Shown in pieces: positions 44,443-55,118 of a stretch of 64,000 nucleotides of DNA; within the stretch, counting starts at the first letter, position 1; every line of letters begins with the position of its first letter. The notes beneath the pieces were generated by a model. It saw only the letters and a program-made list of their open reading frames with translations. It was not told the origin of the DNA and did no database searches. The position numbers were made by a program, and so were the translations under genes. Source of the stretch: Lactococcus petauri. GTDB taxonomy: Bacteria > Bacillota > Bacilli > Lactobacillales > Streptococcaceae. The stretch spans positions 1 to 64,000 of the forward strand of contig NZ_MUIZ01000003.1 of the NCBI RefSeq assembly GCF_002154895.1, read 5' to 3'.

Positions 44443-46743
44443 TTATAGCGTAATTGTTAATGTGTCTTCAAGATTCATGATTTGATCTTTATGGATAAAT
44501 TGTAGAGCAGGACCTTCTGCTTTTGTCAGAGCCATTTTTCCTTTACCAATTTCAACAGAAATAGCTTGTCCTTGGTAGTCGAAACCATACGATAAATGAG
44601 ACCAAGCTTGAGGTAGATTGGGTTCAATGCGGAGCTTACCTTCAATCATACGTACGCCACCATAACCAAATACCACCATTTGCCATATTCCTCCTAAAGA
44701 TGCCGCATGAATGCCAGGATCGGAAGATTTCATGTATTCTCCCATATCAATATTCATAGCTTGCTTAAAAAAGTCATAGGATTGATCGAGCTTACCTAAG
44801 TCTGCAGATAAAATAGCGTGCGTCGAGAGCGACAGTGAGCTATCGTGTGTCGTTTTTGGCTCATAGTAATCAAAGTTTTTAAGTTTTAATTCCTTTTCAA
44901 ACAATCCTTCAAACAACAGCATGAGTAACAATACGTCAGCTTGTTTCGTCACTTGGAAACCATTTACTTGGTGCAAATTATAGTCATGGAAGAGGCCATC
45001 AACGCCATCTGCTGATTTATACTTGGTCAAATCAAGTTCAGGCTTGCTTAAATAGCTATCATCTTGCGGAATAATGCCAGCATTTGTAGGTTGAGGCAAG
45101 AAAATTTTATCAACCTTCGCTTTAAGATCAGCCTGTAGCGCCTCTAAGTTAAATTTCTCATCTAATCTAGCGTACACTTCTGGTTTTTTAGCTTTCAAAT
45201 GTTCAATCAAATCAATAACATAAGAAATGTTCCAGTGTGCCGTGTAGTTCGTATAAGCATTATTGTTAATTTCTTCTTTATATTCATCGGGTCCCATAAC
45301 ATTTGTAATGACATATTGAGCACTAGAGGTATCAAATTCTAATCTGGAAGCCCAGAATTTAGCAGTATCTACTAATATTTCATAAGCTTTTTCATTTGCG
45401 AAAGCTTGATTTCCTGTGACATCGAGATATTGTTTTACCCCAAAAGCTACATCCGAGGTGATATGTTGTTCAATAAAGCCAGACAAGATTTTCATGGCCT
45501 TTCCTGTTACGATATCCGCTGCTCCCCAGACCGGTGTCACCTCACCATCTGTAGGCCAAGCGGCTTCCCAAGGATACTGCGCACCTTCATAGCCATTGTC
45601 AATGGCCTTCTTGTGTGCACCAGCTAATCCTAAATAACGGTAAGTCAACAATTTCTCGGCAATTTCTGGATGCGTAAAAGTAAAATAAGGCAACATGAAA
45701 ACTTCTGTATCCCAAAAGGTATGGCCTTTATAACCTTGGCCAGATAAGCCTTTAGCTCCGATATTCATTCTCTCATCGTGGGCAGGTACCATGCTATGTA
45801 AATGATATTTAGCAAAACGAATCGCCAGTTGGTCACGTAGATCTTCAGATTTTATCTTTATAGGATGCTTTTGCCAGATCTCCGCCCAAGCCTGAGTAGA
45901 TTCAGCAAGCAGCTCTTCAAAACTTTGACTTTCCAAGTCCTGAAGTTCACTTACTGCCACATGGCGCATGTTTTGAATACTGGAATCGTTGATATCATTA
46001 TCAATACTGGTATAAACAGAAGCACGCTTTTCTAAGGTGACCTGCTCATTTTCTGCAAGTTTAAAATCAAAGTTCATAGAGAAACTGCGCCGCCCAATTT
46101 CCGGACGGGATGTGGCTTGAACCTTTTTCAACTCATGGCAAACTGAAATAACAAAATCCAGTTTACGGTGTGTGGTTTGTGGACACATTTGTAAAATCTT
46201 ACCATCAATGAGGCCCTTTTCACCTTCCGTAAAATGCTGACTTCCCTCATTTGATACTTGGCCATTGATACCTGTTTTAATGCCAATGGAAACAGGAGAA
46301 CCAAGATTTTCGATATGAACTTGCGCAGCCATAATATGCCGCCGTTTTTTGGAGATAAAACGTTTAAAAGTCATTTTTAGGGACACATCGTCTTTAGACC
46401 ACCTCACTTCTCGCGTGAGGAGACCACTTTTTAAGTTAAGCGTTTTTTTGTAAGTTTCAATTTTTCCTGTCAAAAGAGAAAATGGCTGACCATTAATTTG
46501 AAAATCCATGCCCCAAACATCGGGGACATTTGGCAACTCAGTGACTTCATTTATATCAAAATAGTTGAAGGTTCCTGAAACAAATGTATCCCTGCTTTGA
46601 CCGATATAAGATTCTTCTTCTGCCGCGCGTGAGCCGATATACCCGTTCCCTAAGCTCATCACACTTTCTGTTTTTCCAAGATAACGGACATCAAAGCCTT
46701 CTTGACTAATTGTCCAATCTCCATAACTCATTCTTGCGCTCAT
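44443..46743 (-). CDS. mapA: Maltose phosphorylase (GH65)
   Basis: Phosphorolyses maltose to glucose and beta-glucose-1-phosphate in the cytoplasm. The 766-residue length and the catalytic acid E487 in VMGPDEY match known maltose phosphorylases (about 750-770 residues, Glu near 487). Other features are NIGAKGLSGQGYKGHTFWDTEVFMLPYF, the acceptor loop YPWEAAWPTDGEVTPVWGAADIVTG (maltose type), and THDSSLSLSTHA. A palindromic operator (46763-46778) lies in front of its ATG, so it may have an additional regulated promoter within the operon. Works with PgmB downstream. Confidence 0.92.
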   Translation of the reverse strand: MSARMSYGDWTISQEGFDVRYLGKTESVMSLGNGYIGSRAAEEESYIGQSRDTFVSGTFNYFDINEVTELPNVPDVWGMDFQINGQPFSLLTGKIETYKKTLNLKSGLLTREVRWSKDDVSLKMTFKRFISKKRRHIMAAQVHIENLGSPVSIGIKTGINGQVSNEGSQHFTEGEKGLIDGKILQMCPQTTHRKLDFVISVCHELKKVQATSRPEIGRRSFSMNFDFKLAENEQVTLEKRASVYTSIDNDINDSSIQNMRHVAVSELQDLESQSFEELLAESTQAWAEIWQKHPIKIKSEDLRDQLAIRFAKYHLHSMVPAHDERMNIGAKGLSGQGYKGHTFWDTEVFMLPYFTFTHPEIAEKLLTYRYLGLAGAHKKAIDNGYEGAQYPWEAAWPTDGEVTPVWGAADIVTGKAMKILSGFIEQHITSDVAFGVKQYLDVTGNQAFANEKAYEILVDTAKFWASRLEFDTSSAQYVITNVMGPDEYKEEINNNAYTNYTAHWNISYVIDLIEHLKAKKPEVYARLDEKFNLEALQADLKAKVDKIFLPQPTNAGIIPQDDSYLSKPELDLTKYKSADGVDGLFHDYNLHQVNGFQVTKQADVLLLMLLFEGLFEKELKLKNFDYYEPKTTHDSSLSLSTHAILSADLGKLDQSYDFFKQAMNIDMGEYMKSSDPGIHAASLGGIWQMVVFGYGGVRMIEGKLRIEPNLPQAWSHLSYGFDYQGQAISVEIGKGKMALTKAEGPALQFIHKDQIMNLEDTLTITL

Positions 46744-46762
46744 TTATTTATTACTCCTTATC

Positions 46763-46778
46763 ACTAAAACGTTTTAGT
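46763..46778. promoter_or_regulatory. LacI-type operator upstream of mapA
   Basis: ACTAAAACGTTTTAGT, a perfect 16-base palindrome with the CG centre typical of LacI/GalR-family sites, 20 bases before the mapA start. Confidence 0.8.
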
Positions 46779-46792
46779 TTTAGTTAAAAAAA

Positions 46793-47044
46793 TTATTTAT
46801 CAAAATAGTGTTGGTTTCTGAAAATAAGTACGACTGCTCCTAAAAGGATGATACCTAAAATCAAGATAAGAGGAATATGCCATACCGGACTCGTTATTAA
46901 AAACGCAATCGTATAAAGTATATAAGCTCTTAAATAGTATTTCGGATCATAATTTTCACGATAATACCATGCAATAGCATAGCTTACCAATACTGTCATG
47001 ACCAAGGGTGAAAGTAAAGACCAAGTGGATAAGTTATCTACCAT
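46793..47044 (-). CDS. Small membrane protein (83 aa)
   Basis: An 83-residue protein with two to three hydrophobic segments (LLSPLVMTVLVSYAIAWYY, AYILYTIAFLITSPVW, IPLILILGIILLGAVVLIF). No family is recognised. It overlaps the RDD gene by 11 bases and lies between that gene and mapA in the regulated operon. Such small proteins accompany maltose phosphorylase genes in some lactic acid bacteria, but a role in sugar uptake is only a contextual guess. Confidence 0.7.
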   Translation of the reverse strand: MVDNLSTWSLLSPLVMTVLVSYAIAWYYRENYDPKYYLRAYILYTIAFLITSPVWHIPLILILGIILLGAVVLIFRNQHYFDK

Positions 47045-47426
47045 CTATAATTACCTTTCCTTTCCCGAGCCAGTCGTGCAAAAATTGACCTCTTAAACCA
47101 TAGGTGACAAGACTCACACCAATAAAGAACCAACCAGCGAGTGGTATTAAATATAAAATCTTAATTCCCTCCCTTTGTGCGACATCTGCTAAATTTTTTG
47201 AAAAAGCTTCTACACGTAGCTTGGCAAAATATTTACCAATGGTTTTGCCCTCAAAACTCGCCACTGCTAGAGCATTGTAAGCAATGAAGAGAAAAGCTGC
47301 TATAAGTTGATTAAAACTCCCCAGCCTTGGAAATAAGCTACTGCTTATCAGTAAGACTGGCAAATAAACAACGATGAGGTCAATCATACTGGCTAAAAGA
47401 CGTTGAATCATTAGTAAGAATTTCAT
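47034..47426 (-). CDS. RDD-family membrane protein
   Basis: A 130-residue integral membrane protein with three hydrophobic segments. The start MIQRLLASMIDLIVVYLP carries the Arg/Asp pair of the RDD family, followed by ASFEGKTIGKYFAKLRVE, the conserved family loop. Function is not established; some members are linked to ion or osmolyte transport. It is the first gene after the main operon promoter and operator (47436-47486), so it is under the same maltose/CcpA control. Confidence 0.85.
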   Translation of the reverse strand: MKFLLMIQRLLASMIDLIVVYLPVLLISSSLFPRLGSFNQLIAAFLFIAYNALAVASFEGKTIGKYFAKLRVEAFSKNLADVAQREGIKILYLIPLAGWFFIGVSLVTYGLRGQFLHDWLGKGKVIIDGR

Positions 47427-47435
47427 TTCAATCTC

Positions 47436-47449
47436 CTAAAACGTTTTAG
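47436..47449. promoter_or_regulatory. LacI-type operator at the operon promoter
   Basis: CTAAAACGTTTTAG, a perfect 14-base palindrome between the -10 box and the RDD ribosome site. Same sequence as the mapA operator. Confidence 0.85.
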
Positions 47450-47457
47450 CTAGTTAT

Positions 47458-47486
47458 AGTATAATGTAATCGTTATCATTTGTCAA
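47458..47486 (-). promoter_or_regulatory. Main promoter of the maltose operon with embedded cre
   Basis: TTGACA (47481-47486), a 17-base spacer and TATACT (47458-47463). The spacer contains TGATAACGATTACA (47465-47478), which matches the CcpA cre consensus TGWNANCGNTNWCA at every position. Catabolite repression by promoter occlusion is expected. Confidence 0.85.
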
Positions 47487-47523
47487 GTGCTTCTGATGTT
47501 TTTTTTACTTTTATTTTATATCA

Positions 47524-47560
47524 CAAAAAAAGTGCACTCACTAAAATCGTGCACTTTCTC
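47524..47560 (-). terminator. Terminator of the LacI-family gene
   Basis: AAAGTGCAC and GTGCACTTT pair around an 11-base loop, followed by TTTT on the minus strand. The stem overlaps the end of the regulator gene. Confidence 0.8.
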
Positions 47561-48524
47561 TCACAATAATTTCATATGGAATCAGTCGTTTTCGTACACG
47601 TCCTTCTTCTATCTGCTCAATCACATCCGAAACGGCATTTTTTGTAATTTCACTAATATTCTGTCTTACCGTACTTAAAGTTGGGGTAATGTATGAGGCC
47701 AAAGTGATGTCATCAAAACCCACAACAGCAATCTCATTTATCATCTGGCGTTGAATTAATGCTTTAATAATCCCGATTGCCATCAAATCACTGGCTGCAT
47801 AAATAGCGTCAAATTGTGCCACATCAGGATATTCCCGAATTAAATCAAATGCTTTTTGTTCTTGATAATCAGCATAAAGAACATGTGGCTCACATTGCCC
47901 TAAGCCTTTTCGATATCCGGCTTCACGTGTTTGCGAAACGACGGCTTCTTTAGAGCCATTTACAAAAAGAATCTTCTTATAGCCCGCATGAATTAAGCGC
48001 TCTGTCACTTCAATCGAAGCCCCATAGTTATCGACAGCTACCGATCCGATATTCAAATCATCCAGGGCCAGATCGATTCCTACGATTGGCAAGGGCAAGC
48101 CCGACAATTCTTCATAATAAGGATCTGATGTCCGTAAGCCTTGGATGATGATTCCTGAAAGATCATATTCTCGAGCCAGCTGCAAGAGCGACTTTTTTTC
48201 CTGCTTTTTACGGTCTGTTGGAATAAACATAAATTCATAATCGGTTTGGTCAACACTATCAATGACTCCACCTAATATTTCGAGAGGCATCGCAACACCC
48301 CGTGTTACATTTATTTCATTCAAAACGAGGGCAATGATTTTCTTTTTTTTGGTGGATAAGTGTCGCGCTGCACTATTAGGGGTGTACTCTAGTTTCTCAG
48401 CCGCAGCAAAAACTTTTTTCTGAGTTTCTTCACTAATATCTTCGTAGCCATTAAAGACACGAGAAACAGCACTAATGGACACACCTGCAGCTTTTGCCAC
48501 ATCTTTAATAGTTATTTTTTTCAT
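47541..48524 (-). CDS. LacI/GalR-family transcriptional regulator (MalR-like)
   Basis: A 327-residue repressor. The N-terminal HTH (ITIKDVAKAAGVSISAVSRVFNGYEDISEETQKKV) and hinge (YTPNSAARHLSTKK) precede a periplasmic-binding-like sugar domain ending VVGFDDITLASYITPTLSTV. The start ATG 48524 follows GAGGAGAAAG; the open frame reaches 48578. It lies between the ATPase gene and the operon it should control. Three copies of the AAAACGTTTT palindrome, including one in front of its own gene, fit autoregulation and operon repression. The inducer is presumed to be maltose or a phosphorylase product. Confidence 0.92.
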   Translation of the reverse strand: MKKITIKDVAKAAGVSISAVSRVFNGYEDISEETQKKVFAAAEKLEYTPNSAARHLSTKKKKIIALVLNEINVTRGVAMPLEILGGVIDSVDQTDYEFMFIPTDRKKQEKKSLLQLAREYDLSGIIIQGLRTSDPYYEELSGLPLPIVGIDLALDDLNIGSVAVDNYGASIEVTERLIHAGYKKILFVNGSKEAVVSQTREAGYRKGLGQCEPHVLYADYQEQKAFDLIREYPDVAQFDAIYAASDLMAIGIIKALIQRQMINEIAVVGFDDITLASYITPTLSTVRQNISEITKNAVSDVIEQIEEGRVRKRLIPYEIIVRESARF

Positions 48525-48581
48525 CTTTCTCCTCGTACAAACTGTTTTCATCATAGCATTTTTCATACGTACTATCAAGAA

Positions 48582-48595
48582 CTAAAACGTTTTTT
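48582..48595. promoter_or_regulatory. Partial LacI-type operator upstream of the regulator
   Basis: CTAAAACGTTTTTT has the same AAAACGTTTT core as the two full operators but only one intact outer arm. It lies about 58 bases before the regulator start and suggests autoregulation. Confidence 0.65.
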
Positions 48596-48604
48596 TATTT
48601 GACA

Positions 48605-48630
48605 AGAAAAATGCCTATCTCTAGGCATTC
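48605..48630 (-). terminator. Terminator of the ABC ATPase gene
   Basis: AATGCCTA, loop GAGA, TAGGCATT, then TTTC on the minus strand. Confidence 0.75.
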
Positions 48631-48661
48631 TAAGCTTTTACTTCTTGTAAATAAATTTGAT

Positions 48662-49798
48662 TTAACCTTCCTTAATACGTACTTCGGTATTTTTATCAAA
48701 GAAATGTGCTTTATTAAGATTAAGTGTGACAGTGATTTTTTCGCCAGGCTGACGGAAGTCTCTTGCTTCTACACGTGACACGAGTTCTGCATCTCCTGCC
48801 TTCAGATAGAGCATCGTTTCAGCTCCCAAAAGTTCTGAGACAGTGACTTCAGCTTCAATTTGTGCTTCAGGATAAGCTTCTTCTGCAAGAATTGAGGCTG
48901 AGATATCTTCTGGACGTATCCCCATGATGACTTCTTTTGAAGAATAACCTTTTTCTTTAAGAAGCTTGTGTTGGCCTTCTGGAAGTGTTAAGCTGATGCC
49001 TTCACCGATGAGTTTGTTGCCTTCAATTTTGAGATTTAAGAAGTTCATCGCTGGGCTCCCGATGAAGCCCGCAACGAATTTTGTCGCTGGTTCATTATAA
49101 AGTTCTTGAGGTGTGCCGATCTGCTCAATGCGTCCAACAGTACCTGATTTGTCCGCGTTCGGTGTTGAACTCATAATGACAATACGATCTGCGAGGGTCA
49201 TCGCTTCAGTTTGGTCGTGAGTGACATAAATGGTTGTAGCTCCAATGCGACGGTGAATTTTAGCGATTTCTGTACGCATAGAAACACGAAGCTTAGCATC
49301 CAAGTTTGACAAAGGCTCATCCATAAGGAAAACTTTAGCATCACGAACAATGGCACGTCCCATAGCTACACGTTGACGTTGTCCACCAGACATATCGGCA
49401 GGTTTACGATCAAGTAGATCAGTCAGTCCAAGAATCTTCGCTGCATTTTCTACACGTTGCTTGATATCATCTTTTTTATGCTTACGCAGTTTAAGTCCAA
49501 AAGCCATATTGTCAAAAACCGTCATATGAGGATATAGGGCATAGTTTTGGAAAACCATGGCTATATCACGATCTTTAGGTGCAACGTCATTCATCAGTTT
49601 ACCATCGATAGTAAATTCGCCTTCTGTAATATCTTCTAGACCTGCAATCATGCGCAAAGTTGTTGATTTCCCACAACCTGATGGTCCAACAAAGACGATA
49701 AATTCTTTATCTTTGACATCTAAATTAAAATCTTCCACCGAGTATTGTGTGGCATTCGGATATTTTTTATAAACCTTGTCTAATTTAAGTGTTGTCAT
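48662..49798 (-). CDS. msmK: Sugar ABC transporter ATP-binding protein (MalK/MsmK type)
   Basis: A 378-residue ATPase of the UgpC/MalK group energising sugar importers. The nucleotide-binding domain has Walker A GPSGCGKST, Q-loop FQNYALYPHM, signature MSGGQRQRVAMGRA, Walker B VFLMDEPLSNLD and the H-loop THDQ. A C-terminal OB-like regulatory domain includes MGIRPEDISAS. It is transcribed as a single gene with its own cre-bearing promoter, in line with a shared ATPase serving several importers, and should pair with the MalFG permeases here. Confidence 0.93.
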   Translation of the reverse strand: MTTLKLDKVYKKYPNATQYSVEDFNLDVKDKEFIVFVGPSGCGKSTTLRMIAGLEDITEGEFTIDGKLMNDVAPKDRDIAMVFQNYALYPHMTVFDNMAFGLKLRKHKKDDIKQRVENAAKILGLTDLLDRKPADMSGGQRQRVAMGRAIVRDAKVFLMDEPLSNLDAKLRVSMRTEIAKIHRRIGATTIYVTHDQTEAMTLADRIVIMSSTPNADKSGTVGRIEQIGTPQELYNEPATKFVAGFIGSPAMNFLNLKIEGNKLIGEGISLTLPEGQHKLLKEKGYSSKEVIMGIRPEDISASILAEEAYPEAQIEAEVTVSELLGAETMLYLKAGDAELVSRVEARDFRQPGEKITVTLNLNKAHFFDKNTEVRIKEG

Positions 49799-49835
49799 TG
49801 CTTCTCCTTTATCTTGCTGTATTTAAGCTATCTTT

Positions 49836-49864
49836 ATTCTAATGCAAACGCTTCCTTTAGACAA
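49836..49864 (-). promoter_or_regulatory. Promoter of the ATPase gene with cre-like site
   Basis: TTGTCT (49859-49864), a 17-base spacer and TAGAAT (49836-49841). The spacer holds TGCAAACGCTTCCT (49843-49856), one base off the cre consensus at its end. Confidence 0.7.
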
Positions 49865-49878
49865 TATCTAAGATGCAC

Positions 49879-49907
49879 AAAAAAACTGTACATGATGTAC
49901 AGTTTTA
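49879..49907 (-). terminator. Terminator of the SipW-type surface protein gene
   Basis: AAACTGTACATCATGTACAGTTT forms a perfect stem followed by TTTT on the minus strand, about 75 bases beyond the stop codon. Confidence 0.7.
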
Positions 49908-49980
49908 ATTTTTATTTCCTATATTTCCTAATAAACAGTGGCGTTATTCACAGTACTCACATCTCACTCAAACGATTGTT

Positions 49981-51759
49981 CTACCTTGGTCCTTCCATAG
50001 TACGTCCGCTAACGATAAGAGCTGGACGTACACCCCCATTCACCCCTCCTTGGTGTCGTGGACCGACCATAAAGGCACCTGGTGTACCACGCATATCATT
50101 ATCTATACCCCAAGCTTGTCCTCCCGCTGCAGGTGTCCGTGTAAGCCACCATTCGTTATCACCAGCCATACGGCTTTGGAAAGTTGTGAAAGGCATGGGA
50201 ATGCGAAACTCGCCAACTCCTATACCCTCTCCTGAAAAGTAAATCACATCCGCCATAGACAAGGCAAAGGCTTGTGGTGTACCCTGTGCACTCGGACGAG
50301 TCAGATCATTGGCTACGGCTGGCCAATCACTCTCTAGGTTAGTAGGAATCCAACCTTCATCATCGCCCCAGTCAAGTTCCTCTTCACTCACACCCGGTAC
50401 AGCATCTCGTGCGGGTATAGCGACTGGTCGAACGCGCTCTTTAAAGTCATCATTGAGTCCCGCATACCAATTTGTTAATGCTGTAGGTTGGTCATTCCAG
50501 GAAACACCTTTGATTGTGCGCGTACGGATAATCATGTGAGCATGAATGGCTTGATTTTCTCCTACTATCTCTCCAATGTTTCTAAGATACATGAATTGTT
50601 CTCCAGCTGTTGTGAAGCGCTGACCGCTCCGAACTCCTCTATCGAGGAACACACCAACCATAAAGTCAGGCAAGTCTGTATTCATATTATCAAATGTGGT
50701 CATTCTGACCAGTTCAAGGAAGTCTCCTAATGCTCCATCAAACCCATCATGTCGTGGTTCATTCGAAAAACGTGAAATATCATGACTTTGCTCCAAATCT
50801 CTAGGTCTAGGATCTCCTCCCTCACTGTCGTGCAAATTTCCAGATGCATCAATCAACTCACTCTTGACATGAACCCCATAATAATACGACCCTTGGATAT
50901 TATCAGCTGCTTCTGTCATGTGGGAAGCATCCAAAAGATAAGAGGTAGCTTCGCCTTCTTGGAGGGCAATGGCATAGTAAGCCCAGCCGTCCGCTTCATC
51001 CATAACCCAGAAATTGCCAATCAAATCTTGACCATCAGACAACCCATTCTGATAAGCTTCCCAACGTTGGTTCCACTGGTAGAGAGTTATTGGTGCTTGG
51101 TCTTGATAGAGGTTTTGCGCTGTGGTGCGTTCAATGGTCTGACCCGGCCATTGACCATTGTTGGTATAGCGTTGGCCTTGAGACCAGAAATTAGCCTCAC
51201 CAGTTCCGGCATGTGTCGCTCTAGAATTTTCTAAGCCAAAGCTCAGGTCACGGGCATGTCCTGCGGCTGCAGCGATATCACTATCGTATTGGGTATTAAA
51301 GGTTGGCAAGTACCAAGGTGGACTGACGTTACCATGTTCATAGCCAAAGGTCAAGTTGGAGTAGGCATTAAAGGTAGCTGAGAGGTTATTGCCTAGATTT
51401 CTACGCTGTGAAACATTGCCTACCTCTGGGATATAAGTTGTCCATGTACTCAAGTCTCCACGCTCTCCCGGTGTCACTTGATCCCAATCGTTACTTCCGC
51501 GTTCTTGAATCTCCATGAACTCAGAAAGTTGAAGTCTGACAAGGATAGGTTTTCGGCCAAAGTTTTCGACAAAGACATCTTTATTTTCATCGCCATCGAA
51601 GTAATCGTGTACACGTCCGCCAACAACAGCACGGTTTTCGACTTCACGGTCATTGATGGCTTGTTGGTTAAAGGCTGTGAAGGCAAAGGTACCTCCGATT
51701 AAGCCTAAGAGTGCTAAAAGTGCGATATTGCGCAGTTTGCGTTTCTTTTCTGGGCTCAT
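49981..51759 (-). CDS. Surface protein with SipW-dependent-type signal and DUF6273-like C-terminus
   Basis: 592 residues. The N-terminus is KKRKLRNIALLALLGLIGG followed by TFAFTAFNQQAIN, the pattern of SipW-dependent signals (TasA/CalY type), then EVENRAVVGGRVHDYFDG and PILVRLQLSEFMEI resembling that family. The middle is Asn/Gly/Trp-rich without a known domain. The last 160 residues (DVIYFSGEGIGVGEFRIP, EWWLTRTPAAGGQAWG, GGVRPALIVSG) resemble DUF6273. No LPxTG motif. The ATG follows AGGGGGTG by eight bases. A repeat-bearing upstream ORF precedes it. No SipW peptidase is nearby. Fibre or adhesin roles are inference from family. Confidence 0.8.
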   Translation of the reverse strand: MSPEKKRKLRNIALLALLGLIGGTFAFTAFNQQAINDREVENRAVVGGRVHDYFDGDENKDVFVENFGRKPILVRLQLSEFMEIQERGSNDWDQVTPGERGDLSTWTTYIPEVGNVSQRRNLGNNLSATFNAYSNLTFGYEHGNVSPPWYLPTFNTQYDSDIAAAAGHARDLSFGLENSRATHAGTGEANFWSQGQRYTNNGQWPGQTIERTTAQNLYQDQAPITLYQWNQRWEAYQNGLSDGQDLIGNFWVMDEADGWAYYAIALQEGEATSYLLDASHMTEAADNIQGSYYYGVHVKSELIDASGNLHDSEGGDPRPRDLEQSHDISRFSNEPRHDGFDGALGDFLELVRMTTFDNMNTDLPDFMVGVFLDRGVRSGQRFTTAGEQFMYLRNIGEIVGENQAIHAHMIIRTRTIKGVSWNDQPTALTNWYAGLNDDFKERVRPVAIPARDAVPGVSEEELDWGDDEGWIPTNLESDWPAVANDLTRPSAQGTPQAFALSMADVIYFSGEGIGVGEFRIPMPFTTFQSRMAGDNEWWLTRTPAAGGQAWGIDNDMRGTPGAFMVGPRHQGGVNGGVRPALIVSGRTMEGPR

Positions 51760-51774
51760 CTGTGGCTCACCCCC

Positions 51775-51864
51775 TTAAGACATGGGAAACTTAGAGCACA
51801 GAAGATACTGCTCTGCTCTGCTCTGCTCTGCTCTGCTCTGCTCTGCTAAAGGATTATAAAACAT
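51775..51864 (-). CDS. 29-residue upstream ORF containing AGCAG repeats
   Basis: ATG 51864 lies five bases after AAGAAGGAGC, an excellent ribosome site. The peptide reads MFYNPL, then AEQSR-type repeats from the pentanucleotide array, then YLLCSKFPMS, and stops at TAA 51777-51775. The stop abuts the surface gene's own ribosome site. Gain or loss of one 5-base unit shifts the frame: one more unit would end at a TGA overlapping the surface-gene ATG, one fewer would stop earlier at TAA near 51791. This makes it a candidate phase-variable leader. Confidence 0.65.
   Translation of the reverse strand: MFYNPLAEQSRAEQSRAEQYLLCSKFPMS
51808..51847 (-). repeat. Eight tandem copies of the pentanucleotide AGCAG
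   Basis: Read on the minus strand, 40 bases are exactly eight AGCAG units with no interruption. Because five is not a multiple of three, slippage changes the reading frame of the surrounding 29-codon ORF. Confidence 0.97.
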
Positions 51865-51928
51865 AAGCGCTCCTTCTTCAAGTTTTTTTGTTAACTTCAA
51901 GTAATTTATTTTACATTTATTTAACTCC

Positions 51929-51956
51929 ATTGTAATATTTTTCTTATTCATTTCAA
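51929..51956 (-). promoter_or_regulatory. Likely promoter of the uORF and surface protein gene
   Basis: TTGAAA (51951-51956), a 16-base spacer and TACAAT (51929-51934) about 65 bases before the uORF start. The repeat tract lies downstream, within the transcript. Confidence 0.55.
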
Positions 51957-51973
51957 AGTAATATCCACATTAT

Positions 51974-52015
51974 AAAAATACCTCTATTGGCTGTTATCCA
52001 ATAGAGGTATTTTTA
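51974..52015 (-). terminator. Terminator of the ligA-lipid kinase operon
   Basis: AAAATACCTCTATTGG and its reverse complement form a long stem with a 7-base loop and a T run on the minus strand. Confidence 0.85.
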
Positions 52016-52046
52016 TGATTTTAGAACTTTAGAGATGTTCTAGCAT

Positions 52047-55063
<3,017 letters not shown>

Positions 55064-55118
55064 TTATAATGGAGAAGTTCAATAGCTTATGTTAAGCTTA
55101 ATTTTTATGAGGTTTTTA

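Noticed and set aside
47436-48595. Operator palindromes as a CRISPR or dispersed repeat array
   Set aside because: Only three copies, irregularly spaced at promoters; they are regulator sites. No CRISPR array was seen anywhere in the window.
49814-50242. 142-residue plus-strand ORF
   Set aside because: It crosses the terminator and runs antisense to the surface-protein C-terminus; no coding features.
51759-51775. Repeat slippage creating an N-terminally extended surface protein
   Set aside because: In the frame of the surface gene a TAA stands 15 bases before its ATG, and the other two frames also stop before or at the ATG, so no fusion can form from slippage alone.
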